Assembly (NCBI GenBank): GCA_027296045.1 | Contig: JAPUJS010000281.1 | Span: 1-5,084 of the forward strand | Source: a bacterium | GTDB taxonomy: Bacteria; Latescibacterota; UBA2968 | Reading direction: 5' to 3' | Length of the DNA: 5,084 bases | In this document: positions 1 through 5,084 of the stretch, in pieces | Layout of the letters: each line of letters opens with the position of its first letter | How positions within the stretch are numbered: position 1 is the first letter of the stretch | The notes under the pieces: model-generated | Database searches by the model: none | What the model was told of the DNA's origin: nothing | What the model saw: the letters and a program-made list of their open reading frames with translations, nothing else | Position numbers and translations under genes: made by a program

Positions 1-1423
1 GGGAGTGGTTGTTGTTGACCACGGTGACTGTATGAATCCCGCATTTCATGGCGGTGTCCAGCTCCGTCATGTGATACCAGATGCCACCATCGCCAGTGAA
101 GCAAATCACGGGTCGATCTGGTTGGGCACATTTGGCACCCATGGCCGCAGGGAGTCCCCAGCCCAACGATCCGGCGCAGCGGACGTACATTTGTTCTGGA
201 TATTTGAAATCGAGCATGGTGCCTGTCCAAATGCCTGCATGCCCGGTGTCGGAAACAAGGATTGCGTCGGAGGGGAGGTAGTCAGACAGCTCTTTGCAGA
301 GGCGCTCTGGCCGTATGGGTTCGATGTCTGAGTTGACATGCCTGGCGACGTCTTCTTTCCAGGCATGAATTAATTCGTGTACACGGCCGATCCATTCGGT
401 GCGTGGCTCGGCGGTTTCTGCCTGATCAATCATTCGACGCAGTGAGTTTCTGACGTCACCCTGAAGCCCTACTTTAATGGCGTAATTACGGCCCAGTTCT
501 TCCGGGTTGATGTCGAGTTGGATAACCGGTGTTCCCTGCGGGGGAATTTGGTATCCGTTGGTGACCTGCCCACCCGTGTGGCTGCCTATGAAAAAGACCA
601 GGTCGGCTTCGCACATGGCCTGGTTGGCGCAGGCCCGCGAGTAGGAACCGGGAGTCCCCAATGCCAACGGATGGTCGGCGGGGAACATGGCTTTGGCATT
701 CAGGGAAGTTGCAACTGGGATAGAAAGTTTTTCTGCTAAGGCCACGAGTTCGGCTCTTGCATCTGAGGCGGTCACGCCACCGCCTGCCATGAGGATGGGC
801 CGTTTGGCCTGGGCGAGCAATTGGAGTGCTTCGGCTATTTTTTCTGGCTCGGCTTCTGGTCTGAAAGGCGGTATATGGGCAAAGGCCTCTTCAATGATGA
901 CTTCCAGGTCTGCCTCAGGTTCAATGACCACCTGCCCGGCAAGACCCTGTAGATCAAGGTGCGCGGGGCCCGGTGTGCCTGTTGTTGCTGCACGGAAAGC
1001 CTGGCGCAAATAGCCGGGGAGCAGGTCTGTTGTTGGTACATATGCGTTGTATTTGGTCACTGCTCCGAAAGGATCTACATGATCCACTTCCTGGTACGCG
1101 TGGCGGAGCTGGTTAATCTGGCTTTCTCGACCGGTGATAGCAATCACCGGCGAGCAGGCCAGGTAGGCATCCTGTAAGCCCGCGGCGAGGTTGACTGCGC
1201 CCACCGACTGGGCCATACAGAGGCTGGGGGTGCGGTTCACACGAGCGTAGGCATCGGCCATGTACGCGGCCGCTTTTTCTCCGTGGGTCTGAACGCGCTT
1301 TATGCCTAACTTTTCCATTTCCATCAAAGCCCTGGGGGCAATGTAGGGCATAAAAAAAACGTGGGTAATTCCGAACCCGTGGACGGTTTCCGCAAGAAAT
1401 CGAGCTCCGGTCATCTTGGACAT
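1..1423 (-). CDS. Thiamine-diphosphate-dependent enzyme, acetolactate synthase-like (3' end missing)
   Basis: This gene encodes a ThDP enzyme of the acetolactate synthase / pyruvate oxidase / benzoylformate decarboxylase superfamily. Such enzymes are cytoplasmic and cleave or join C-C bonds next to a carbonyl; the substrate here is unknown. The 474 visible codons start at ATG 1423-1421, preceded by AGGAGA at a 7-base spacing. The order is an N-terminal pyrimidine-binding domain (about 1-170) with the expected catalytic glutamate at Glu49 in THGEKAAAYMADAYAR, a central Rossmann-like domain (about 185-320, with ILMAGGGV and the ALS-like AMFPADHPLALG), and a C-terminal PP-binding domain. In the last domain the ThDP/Mg motif runs from GDG at 444-446 to NN at 470-471. 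The frame then leaves the window, so roughly 80-120 residues are missing if it has the usual family length of 550-590. The N-terminal part is divergent from classical acetolactate synthase and from sulfoacetaldehyde acetyltransferase (Xsc), so neither name is justified. The superfamily assignment is firm; the reaction is not. Confidence 0.9.
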   Translation of the reverse strand, partial: MSKMTGARFLAETVHGFGITHVFFMPYIAPRALMEMEKLGIKRVQTHGEKAAAYMADAYARVNRTPSLCMAQSVGAVNLAAGLQDAYLACSPVIAITGRESQINQLRHAYQEVDHVDPFGAVTKYNAYVPTTDLLPGYLRQAFRAATTGTPGPAHLDLQGLAGQVVIEPEADLEVIIEEAFAHIPPFRPEAEPEKIAEALQLLAQAKRPILMAGGGVTASDARAELVALAEKLSIPVATSLNAKAMFPADHPLALGTPGSYSRACANQAMCEADLVFFIGSHTGGQVTNGYQIPPQGTPVIQLDINPEELGRNYAIKVGLQGDVRNSLRRMIDQAETAEPRTEWIGRVHELIHAWKEDVARHVNSDIEPIRPERLCKELSDYLPSDAILVSDTGHAGIWTGTMLDFKYPEQMYVRCAGSLGWGLPAAMGAKCAQPDRPVICFTGDGGIWYHMTELDTAMKCGIHTVTVVNNNHS

Positions 1424-1430
1424 ACGGTTT

Positions 1431-1436
1431 TCTCCT
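1431..1436 (-). promoter_or_regulatory. Ribosome binding site of the ThDP enzyme gene
   Basis: AGGAGA on the minus strand lies 7 bases before the ATG at 1423-1421. It supports this start over the downstream Met at codon 4, which would sit too far from the site. Confidence 0.75.
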
Positions 1437-1480
1437 ATCTATATTTTTAGTAACTGTTGTTCGCCTTGAAAGGCATAGGC

Positions 1481-1509
1481 AGGATACGCAATTGTGCATA
1501 CAAAATCAA
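1481..1509 (-). promoter_or_regulatory. Candidate sigma70-type promoter for the ThDP enzyme gene
   Basis: On the minus strand, TTGATT (1509-1504) and TATCCT (1486-1481) are separated by exactly 17 bases, each matching the -35 and -10 consensus at 4 of 6 positions. Transcription would begin near 1474, giving a leader of about 50 bases before the ATG. A separate promoter makes sense because a terminator-like hairpin (1537-1567) lies just upstream and would block reading through from the sulfatase gene. The match is modest, and the consensus in this lineage is unknown. Confidence 0.35.
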
Positions 1510-1536
1510 CAACGAGGTGAACGGATCAATATAAAG

Positions 1537-1567
1537 AAAGCCGTGAGTGTCTGGCTCACGGCCTTTT
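1537..1567. terminator. Rho-independent terminator hairpin, possibly bidirectional
   Basis: The arms GCCGTGAG (1540-1547) and CTCACGGC (1555-1562) pair perfectly around the 7-base loop TGTCTGG. On the plus strand the stem is followed by CTTTTCTATTT. On the minus strand it is followed by TTTCTTTATAT, so a T-rich tail exists in both directions. All neighbouring genes are on the minus strand, so its likely job is to end the transcript of the sulfatase at 1905-3422, about 340 bases past its stop codon, and to insulate the ThDP gene downstream. Confidence 0.75.
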
Positions 1568-1668
1568 CTATTTCTGGCCACTGATTCATATCCAGTTTCA
1601 GTTACAGGATCGGAGGGAGCCGCTCGAACACTGGTCGAGTGCAGACGGTTGGCGTCGAAAGAGTCGTG

Positions 1669-1706
1669 ATAGGCCAATTTTCCCTACGCAGGAAAAATTG
1701 GCCTAT
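1669..1706. repeat. Long inverted repeat around AGGCCAATTTTCC
   Basis: The left arm ATAGGCCAATTTTCC (1669-1683) pairs with GGAAAAATTGGCCTAT (1691-1706) across the 7-base loop CTACGCA, giving 15 base pairs with one bulged A. There is no clear T-run directly after it on either strand, so it is not a standard terminator. It could be a palindromic repeat unit, the tip of a small mobile element, or an RNA hairpin in the 3' region of the sulfatase transcript. Confidence 0.8.
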
Positions 1707-1753
1707 TCTTACCCGTGCTTGTGCCATTTCTTTGTGGTGTTTTTTGATGAGCG

Positions 1754-1765
1754 AGGCCAATTTTC
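1754..1765 (+). repeat. Third copy of the AGGCCAATTTTC core
   Basis: AGGCCAATTTTC at 1754-1765 is a direct repeat of 1671-1682, 83 bases away, and is complementary to the right arm at 1691-1706 apart from the extra A there. GCAGG follows each copy after a short, differing spacer. The three copies within 100 bases suggest a repeat unit rather than chance. Confidence 0.6.
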
Positions 1766-1837
1766 AAGTGGCAGGGAGCCCACGCAAAAACCTGAAGTCC
1801 TCCCCGAACCACATATTTGTCTTTGATGCCGTTTTCC

Positions 1838-1856
1838 AGTCCGGCTTGTCCGGACT
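1838..1856. repeat. Small GC-rich hairpin after the sulfatase stop
   Basis: AGTCCGG (1838-1844) and CCGGACT (1850-1856) form a perfect 7-base-pair stem around CTTGT. On the plus strand it is followed by TCTTGCTTTTG. On the minus strand, which carries the genes, no T-run follows. It lies about 50 bases past the sulfatase stop codon and may stabilise the 3' end of that mRNA or be part of a repeat element. Confidence 0.5.
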
Positions 1857-1904
1857 TCTTGCTTTTGTAGCGCAGGAATTTATTCCGGCGCGAACATCGC
1901 TGAC

Positions 1905-3422
1905 CTAAACCGGGCGCGCTTTCACCCCTTCCGTATGCGGGGAATGAACGGACGCCAGCCAGCTCACCAACCGTTCCTTCATCTCCTCTGCCTGCTTGCG
2001 ATGTTCTGACCGATCCGGGTTGTTGCCAATCAGATTGTTCATCTCCAGGGGATCGTTTTCCAGATCGTACAATGCATCCACAGCCTGTGACTCAGCATCT
2101 CTTGCAAACATGAACTTCCACCGGTTGGTGCGCACCATGAAATTGGGCACGTTCGGCCTCGCCCACTCCGACACCGCAAAATCGGGCCCATCCCACCCAT
2201 TTCCATCCACCAATCCTCGCAAGCTCTGCCCATTGGACGACCCGGGATCCTGAACCTCCAGATAATCCAGAATCGTCGCGAAAAAGTGATGCTGGGAAAC
2301 GGGAGCAGATACCACGGACCCGGCAGGTATGATTCCAGGCAACCGCATCATCAGGGGAATATGTGCCGATGCTTCGTAGAAGATAAACTTACTGTGCATC
2401 CCGTGATCCCCCAGCATCTCCCCGTGGTCACTCGTGAAGATCACCAGGGTTCGATCGGTCAACCCCAGGTCATCGAGCGTATTCAGAATTCGCCCAACCT
2501 GGTCGTCAATTTCTTTCACCATGGCATAATAATTGGCAATCATATACCCGACCGTGTCCGGATTCCGGTAGTGTTCCATGCCCAGCCATGGTGCCCGGTA
2601 AGGGGAGTTCTCCATTGGATCTCCATAGTTTTCCGGCAATAGCATCTTCTGCGGATCGAACTGACTGTGATAATACTCGGTCGTCACCATGGGCGGGTGC
2701 GGTGGGCCAAAAGAACAGTGAATCGTGAACGTTTCATCCTTCCGTCGCCTTAATGCATCCATCGTCCGGTCGGCGTCGAAAGCGTTCCGCGTATGTTCCC
2801 TCGGAACGTCCAGGCACCCATATTCGCCCGATTGGGCAATATTTACCCACTCTGATTCCGGAACACCGTATCGTACATCGATAGGATCCGGGCGATAGGG
2901 CCGGTGTGTGCCAACCTCGACCAATTCCCCCTCACGAGCCGGACGTTCGGGTGAATGCTCGTCCAGATACGCGCGATAGATCCCTGCCAAACCCAACCCC
3001 AGTTCCGGGTGCGATCGCGTCCCGGCGATCCCGATGGGTCGGTTTTCATAAGCATAGGCTCGTATCGCCGGCGAATGCCATTTGCCGTAGTATTCGCCAA
3101 CATAGCCATTCCTCATGAGTACTTCGTCATACGTTCGAAGCGCCTGAATCGGCGAGTCGGCCGTCACATTCTCATCTTTGGCTTCGGCGTTCATCCGAAC
3201 CCCGGTCGTTTCGATGCTGCATCCGGTAAGCATGGCCATGCGGGCCGGGACACAGACGGGACAGCAAGTATAGGCGTTCTCAAAATACGCTCCCTGGTTC
3301 GCCAATCGGTCCAGGTTGGGTGTATCCAGAATACTGTTCCCCGCCCGACTCAGCGCATCAAATCGCTGCTGATCTGTCATGAGAAACAGGAGATTGTATC
3401 GTCCCTCTGATTGCTTAGCCAT
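1905..3422 (-). CDS. Type I (S1 family) formylglycine sulfatase, complete
   Basis: This gene encodes a 505-residue sulfatase of the alkaline-phosphatase superfamily that should hydrolyse a sulfate ester; the substrate is unknown. The formylglycine motif is CVPARMAMLTG, with Cys57 as the residue to be oxidised and Arg61 next to it. Other expected active-site residues are metal-binding Asp17-Gln18 (LMTDQQR), Lys114 and His116 in GKWH, His242 in GPPHPP, Asp332-His333 in FTSDHGEMLGDHG, and Lys345. The C-terminal end has the usual LYDLENDPLEMNNL segment. There is no signal peptide or membrane segment, so it should be cytoplasmic. The start is ATG 3422-3420 because GGAGG lies 5 bases upstream; a longer in-frame form from TTG at 3449 would contain this ribosome site inside the gene. 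It lies downstream of a permease relic and another sulfatase on the same strand. It looks arylsulfatase- or choline-sulfatase-like, but the motifs do not fix the substrate. Confidence 0.95.
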   Translation of the reverse strand: MAKQSEGRYNLLFLMTDQQRFDALSRAGNSILDTPNLDRLANQGAYFENAYTCCPVCVPARMAMLTGCSIETTGVRMNAEAKDENVTADSPIQALRTYDEVLMRNGYVGEYYGKWHSPAIRAYAYENRPIGIAGTRSHPELGLGLAGIYRAYLDEHSPERPAREGELVEVGTHRPYRPDPIDVRYGVPESEWVNIAQSGEYGCLDVPREHTRNAFDADRTMDALRRRKDETFTIHCSFGPPHPPMVTTEYYHSQFDPQKMLLPENYGDPMENSPYRAPWLGMEHYRNPDTVGYMIANYYAMVKEIDDQVGRILNTLDDLGLTDRTLVIFTSDHGEMLGDHGMHSKFIFYEASAHIPLMMRLPGIIPAGSVVSAPVSQHHFFATILDYLEVQDPGSSNGQSLRGLVDGNGWDGPDFAVSEWARPNVPNFMVRTNRWKFMFARDAESQAVDALYDLENDPLEMNNLIGNNPDRSEHRKQAEEMKERLVSWLASVHSPHTEGVKARPV

Positions 3423-3426
3423 CTGG

Positions 3427-3432
3427 TCCTCC
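3427..3432 (-). promoter_or_regulatory. Ribosome binding site of the complete sulfatase
   Basis: GGAGGA on the minus strand (3432-3427) lies 4 bases before ATG 3422-3420. It decides the start in favour of this ATG over the in-frame TTG nine codons upstream. I see no clear promoter in the 80 bases between the permease relic stop and this gene. Confidence 0.75.
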
Positions 3433-3502
3433 GAGTTTATCGAATCCAAAACATCACGTTCGCGATCGGTTCATCGCATCACCAACCACAAACTCGAATA
3501 CC

Positions 3503-3637
3503 CTAATCCGAATACGGATCGGCCGCATCCCTGAGTGCATCGCCCAGAAAATTGAACGCGACCACCACCATCAACACCGGCACGGCGGGATACAAAAGCC
3601 ACGGGAAATGCAGCAAGACCGTCACACGCTGCGCTTC
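3503..3637 (-). pseudogene. C-terminal relic of a DppC/OppC-type ABC transporter permease
   Basis: The minus-strand frame ending at TAG 3505-3503 reads 44 codons back to a TGA at 3640-3638. Its protein contains FPWLLYPAVPVLM, then VVVAFNFLGDALRDAADP, then the stop. This matches the end of peptide/nickel-type permeases, in which the last membrane helix is followed by AFNLLGDxLRDxLDP and termination. Such permeases are normally about 280-300 residues, so only about the last 40 remain. The rest is absent: the upstream sulfatase gene ends at 3649, 11 bases before the open stretch begins. A GTG occurs at codon 5 but one helix cannot work as a permease. It marks a deletion or replacement that removed a transporter operon next to the sulfatase at 1905-3422. 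The homology is recognised by eye. Confidence 0.8.
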
Positions 3638-3648
3638 TCACTTGCTCG

Positions 3649-5084
3649 CTAAATGCCCAGTCTTTCAAACTGTTCCGACGGTGCCTCACAAGATTTCATG
3701 ACCTCGGTCAACAGACCGATCATTCGCTCCTCAATCGCTGGATCGTTCAGAGGCCTTTCTTGCTTCGGATCCTCTTTCAAATCATAGAGCGCCGTACCGT
3801 ATTCGTGAATTGGGGCTCGAGGTCCCCCACGGGTCGAGGGTATCTTCATGGTCTGGCAACCCTTTGTGAACTCGAACGGCTCGGCAAGCTCGATCTTTCC
3901 TGCCAATTCCTCTACAGGAAAGGCCTCACGCATATGGGTCGGCATCAGCGTATAATTGAACAGAGGCTGGTTGTCCGAGCTTTTGGCAGACCTCATATAC
4001 ACATAACGACCGTCCGTAACATTCAACTGAAGCCCGAATTGTCCGAATAGGGCCGCCTCTCGCACCTCCTGATCTTTTGCAACCACATCCCTTAAGATTT
4101 TGCCCGTCATATTCGGAGTGGGTTCCAAACCGAAAAAGTCCAGCAGTGTTGGCCCCACATCAATCGAAGGCTGAACCAGGCTCTGTCGGCTTTCTCCCTT
4201 TTTGCCGCTCCGTGGGTCCCACACAAAAAACGGGGTGTGGGCCACCTCTTCGAAAAATGGCATCCAGCACTTCGCCCAGCAATCGTGTTCGCTCAAAAGG
4301 AACCCGTGATCCGTCCACACAATCAGCATCGTGTCCTTCCACAAATCCAGTTCATCCATCAGGTCCAGTACGTTGCCCAGCTTAGAATCGCACATACTCA
4401 GCAGTGACGCGTACTCAAATCGCATGTGTTCAATCTGCTCCCGAGTTTCCTTCACCGCCGCATAAGCCGGCCAGTCGTGCAACGGACCGTCATAGTCCAG
4501 GTAGTGTGTCGGATACAGGTCTTTGAATTTCCGCTGCGAGAAAAATGGCTCGTGAGGATCGAACGTTTCAATCTGGAGAAACCAGTTGTCTTCCATATGA
4601 TTTCGCCGGATAAAATCCTCTCCTGCACGAAATGTCTTGGCCTGCGGTTGGTCCTCTTCGTGCCTCATAAACTGGCGATTCACCCGGTCCTGACGCTCCA
4701 TGCCACCGGTTCCCGCATTCCGCCCCATCGCATTCCCAATCGGTGGATCGGCCACCTGTCCCATCCAGGAATCGCCCTCCTGACCTCTGTGGAACTGCCA
4801 GGTGCTGTACTGGGTATGGTACGTACATCCCCCGTCTTCCCAGTAATGCTGGTGATCGCTGATCAGATGGCTGCTCACGCCATTTTCTTTGAGAATCCGC
4901 GGCACCGAATCATCAAACGGCTCCAGCGGTCCCCAGGAGCGGTGGAGGAAATTTGGCCGACCCGTGTGAAAATCTCTCCGAGCCGGCATGCACGGCATGG
5001 AACAGACATAAGAGCGTTCAAATATCACGCTTTTTTCTGCCAGCCGCTTGAAGTTCGGGGCATGCATCCAGTCACATCCATAAG
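3649..5084 (-). CDS. Type I (S1 family) formylglycine sulfatase, second subgroup (5' end missing)
   Basis: The frame is open to the right edge: five codons reading YGCDW precede the Met at 5067, matching the usual GCYG-x-W-x-x-TPN-LDRLA start region. The true start, with the first metal-binding aspartates, is therefore outside, probably 20-30 residues away. Counting from the Met at 5067, the formylglycine motif is CMPARRDFHTG with Cys26 and Arg30. Further active-site segments are FDPHEPF (169-175), WTDHG (Asp253-His254) and Lys266 in CWAKCW. The place of the common GKWH segment is taken by SDHQHYWEDGG (70-80), with RGQEGDSW at 94-101, marking a subgroup different from the neighbouring sulfatase. 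The C-terminal part has ALYDLKEDPKQERPL. The substrate is unknown, and export cannot be judged without the N-terminus. It ends at TAG 3651-3649, immediately before the permease relic, and may be co-transcribed with the downstream sulfatase. Confidence 0.93.
   Translation of the reverse strand, partial: YGCDWMHAPNFKRLAEKSVIFERSYVCSMPCMPARRDFHTGRPNFLHRSWGPLEPFDDSVPRILKENGVSSHLISDHQHYWEDGGCTYHTQYSTWQFHRGQEGDSWMGQVADPPIGNAMGRNAGTGGMERQDRVNRQFMRHEEDQPQAKTFRAGEDFIRRNHMEDNWFLQIETFDPHEPFFSQRKFKDLYPTHYLDYDGPLHDWPAYAAVKETREQIEHMRFEYASLLSMCDSKLGNVLDLMDELDLWKDTMLIVWTDHGFLLSEHDCWAKCWMPFFEEVAHTPFFVWDPRSGKKGESRQSLVQPSIDVGPTLLDFFGLEPTPNMTGKILRDVVAKDQEVREAALFGQFGLQLNVTDGRYVYMRSAKSSDNQPLFNYTLMPTHMREAFPVEELAGKIELAEPFEFTKGCQTMKIPSTRGGPRAPIHEYGTALYDLKEDPKQERPLNDPAIEERMIGLLTEVMKSCEAPSEQFERLGI

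Larger units (their letters stand above)
1568..1904. other. Intergenic stretch without a convincing gene; repeat-like block
   Basis: No gene with recognisable domains is seen here. An 89-codon plus-strand frame (1639-1908) and a 76-codon minus-strand frame (1447-1677) are open but have no convincing ribosome site or recognised family. The block carries two hairpins, a repeated AGGCCAATTTTC core and a small weak CTCGA/TCGAG inverted pair at 1623-1639. The minus-strand frame that follows the sulfatase TAG stays open for 46 codons to a TGA at 1766-1764, then for 53 more to a TAA at 1604-1602. A dispersed repeat or decayed sequence is more likely than a working gene. Confidence 0.5.

Noticed and set aside
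1..1423. Naming the ThDP enzyme as sulfoacetaldehyde acetyltransferase (Xsc) because of the sulfatase neighbours
   Set aside because: The N-terminal sequence does not resemble Xsc, no phosphate acetyltransferase or sulfonate genes are in view, and sulfatases act on sulfate esters rather than sulfonates.
1113..1499. 128-codon minus-strand reading frame
   Set aside because: It is in another frame over the start of the ThDP enzyme gene, which has clear family motifs and a ribosome site.
1639..1908. 89-codon plus-strand reading frame as a gene
   Set aside because: It overlaps the hairpins and the sulfatase stop codon, has no convincing ribosome site and no recognised domain. It is more likely repeat-derived.
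2955..3410. 151-codon plus-strand reading frame
   Set aside because: It lies wholly antisense to the complete sulfatase, whose formylglycine and metal-site motifs are unmistakable. It shows no domain of its own.
3420..3449. Longer form of the complete sulfatase starting at TTG 3449
   Set aside because: The start would be a rare TTG, the added nine residues include the GGAGGA ribosome site of the downstream ATG, and the family fold begins right after that ATG.
3471..3689. 72-codon minus-strand reading frame across the region between the sulfatases
   Set aside because: It is in a different frame from the permease relic, overlaps the end of the upstream sulfatase and has no recognisable content.
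1..5084. CRISPR array, tRNA or rRNA gene, or insertion sequence with a transposase
   Set aside because: No regularly spaced repeats, no tRNA-like or rRNA-like segments and no transposase motifs were seen on either strand.

Overview
The window reads as part of a catabolic or accessory gene cluster from a heterotrophic bacterium of moderate GC content. Every gene I can support lies on the minus strand. In transcription order they are: a type I (S1) sulfatase cut off at its 5' end by the right window edge (3649-5084), a 44-codon relic of a DppC/OppC-type ABC transporter permease (3503-3637), a complete second S1 sulfatase (1905-3422), a 481-base intergenic stretch (1424-1904), and a thiamine-diphosphate (ThDP) enzyme cut off at its 3' end by the left window edge (1-1423). 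Sets of several sulfatases beside peptide-type ABC transporters and ThDP enzymes are familiar from sulfatase-rich lineages such as Poribacteria, Latescibacterota and Planctomycetota. That placement is an inference from gene style only; no marker gene is present.

Both sulfatases carry the complete cysteine-type formylglycine motif C-x-P-x-R-x4-T-G, so both should need a formylglycine-generating enzyme, which is not in the window. They belong to clearly different subgroups. The downstream one has the common GKWH segment, whereas the upstream one has HYWEDGG and RGQEGD segments. They probably act on different sulfate esters or at different steps. The complete sulfatase has no signal peptide and should act in the cytoplasm, which would require import of its substrate. 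The permease relic between the two genes suggests that a transporter operon once stood directly upstream of the second sulfatase and was lost or replaced by a rearrangement with its breakpoint at about 3623-3649.

The intergenic stretch holds a strong, possibly bidirectional, hairpin terminator (1537-1567), a long inverted repeat built on AGGCCAATTTTCC (1669-1706) with a third copy of the core at 1754-1765, a smaller GC-rich hairpin (1838-1856), and a modest promoter candidate for the ThDP gene (1481-1509). Part of this stretch (about 1669-1904) may be a dispersed repeat. The ThDP gene is therefore probably transcribed separately from the sulfatases. I see no complete new system. The points most worth following are the permease relic, the repeat-like intergenic block, and the divergent ThDP enzyme paired with sulfatases.
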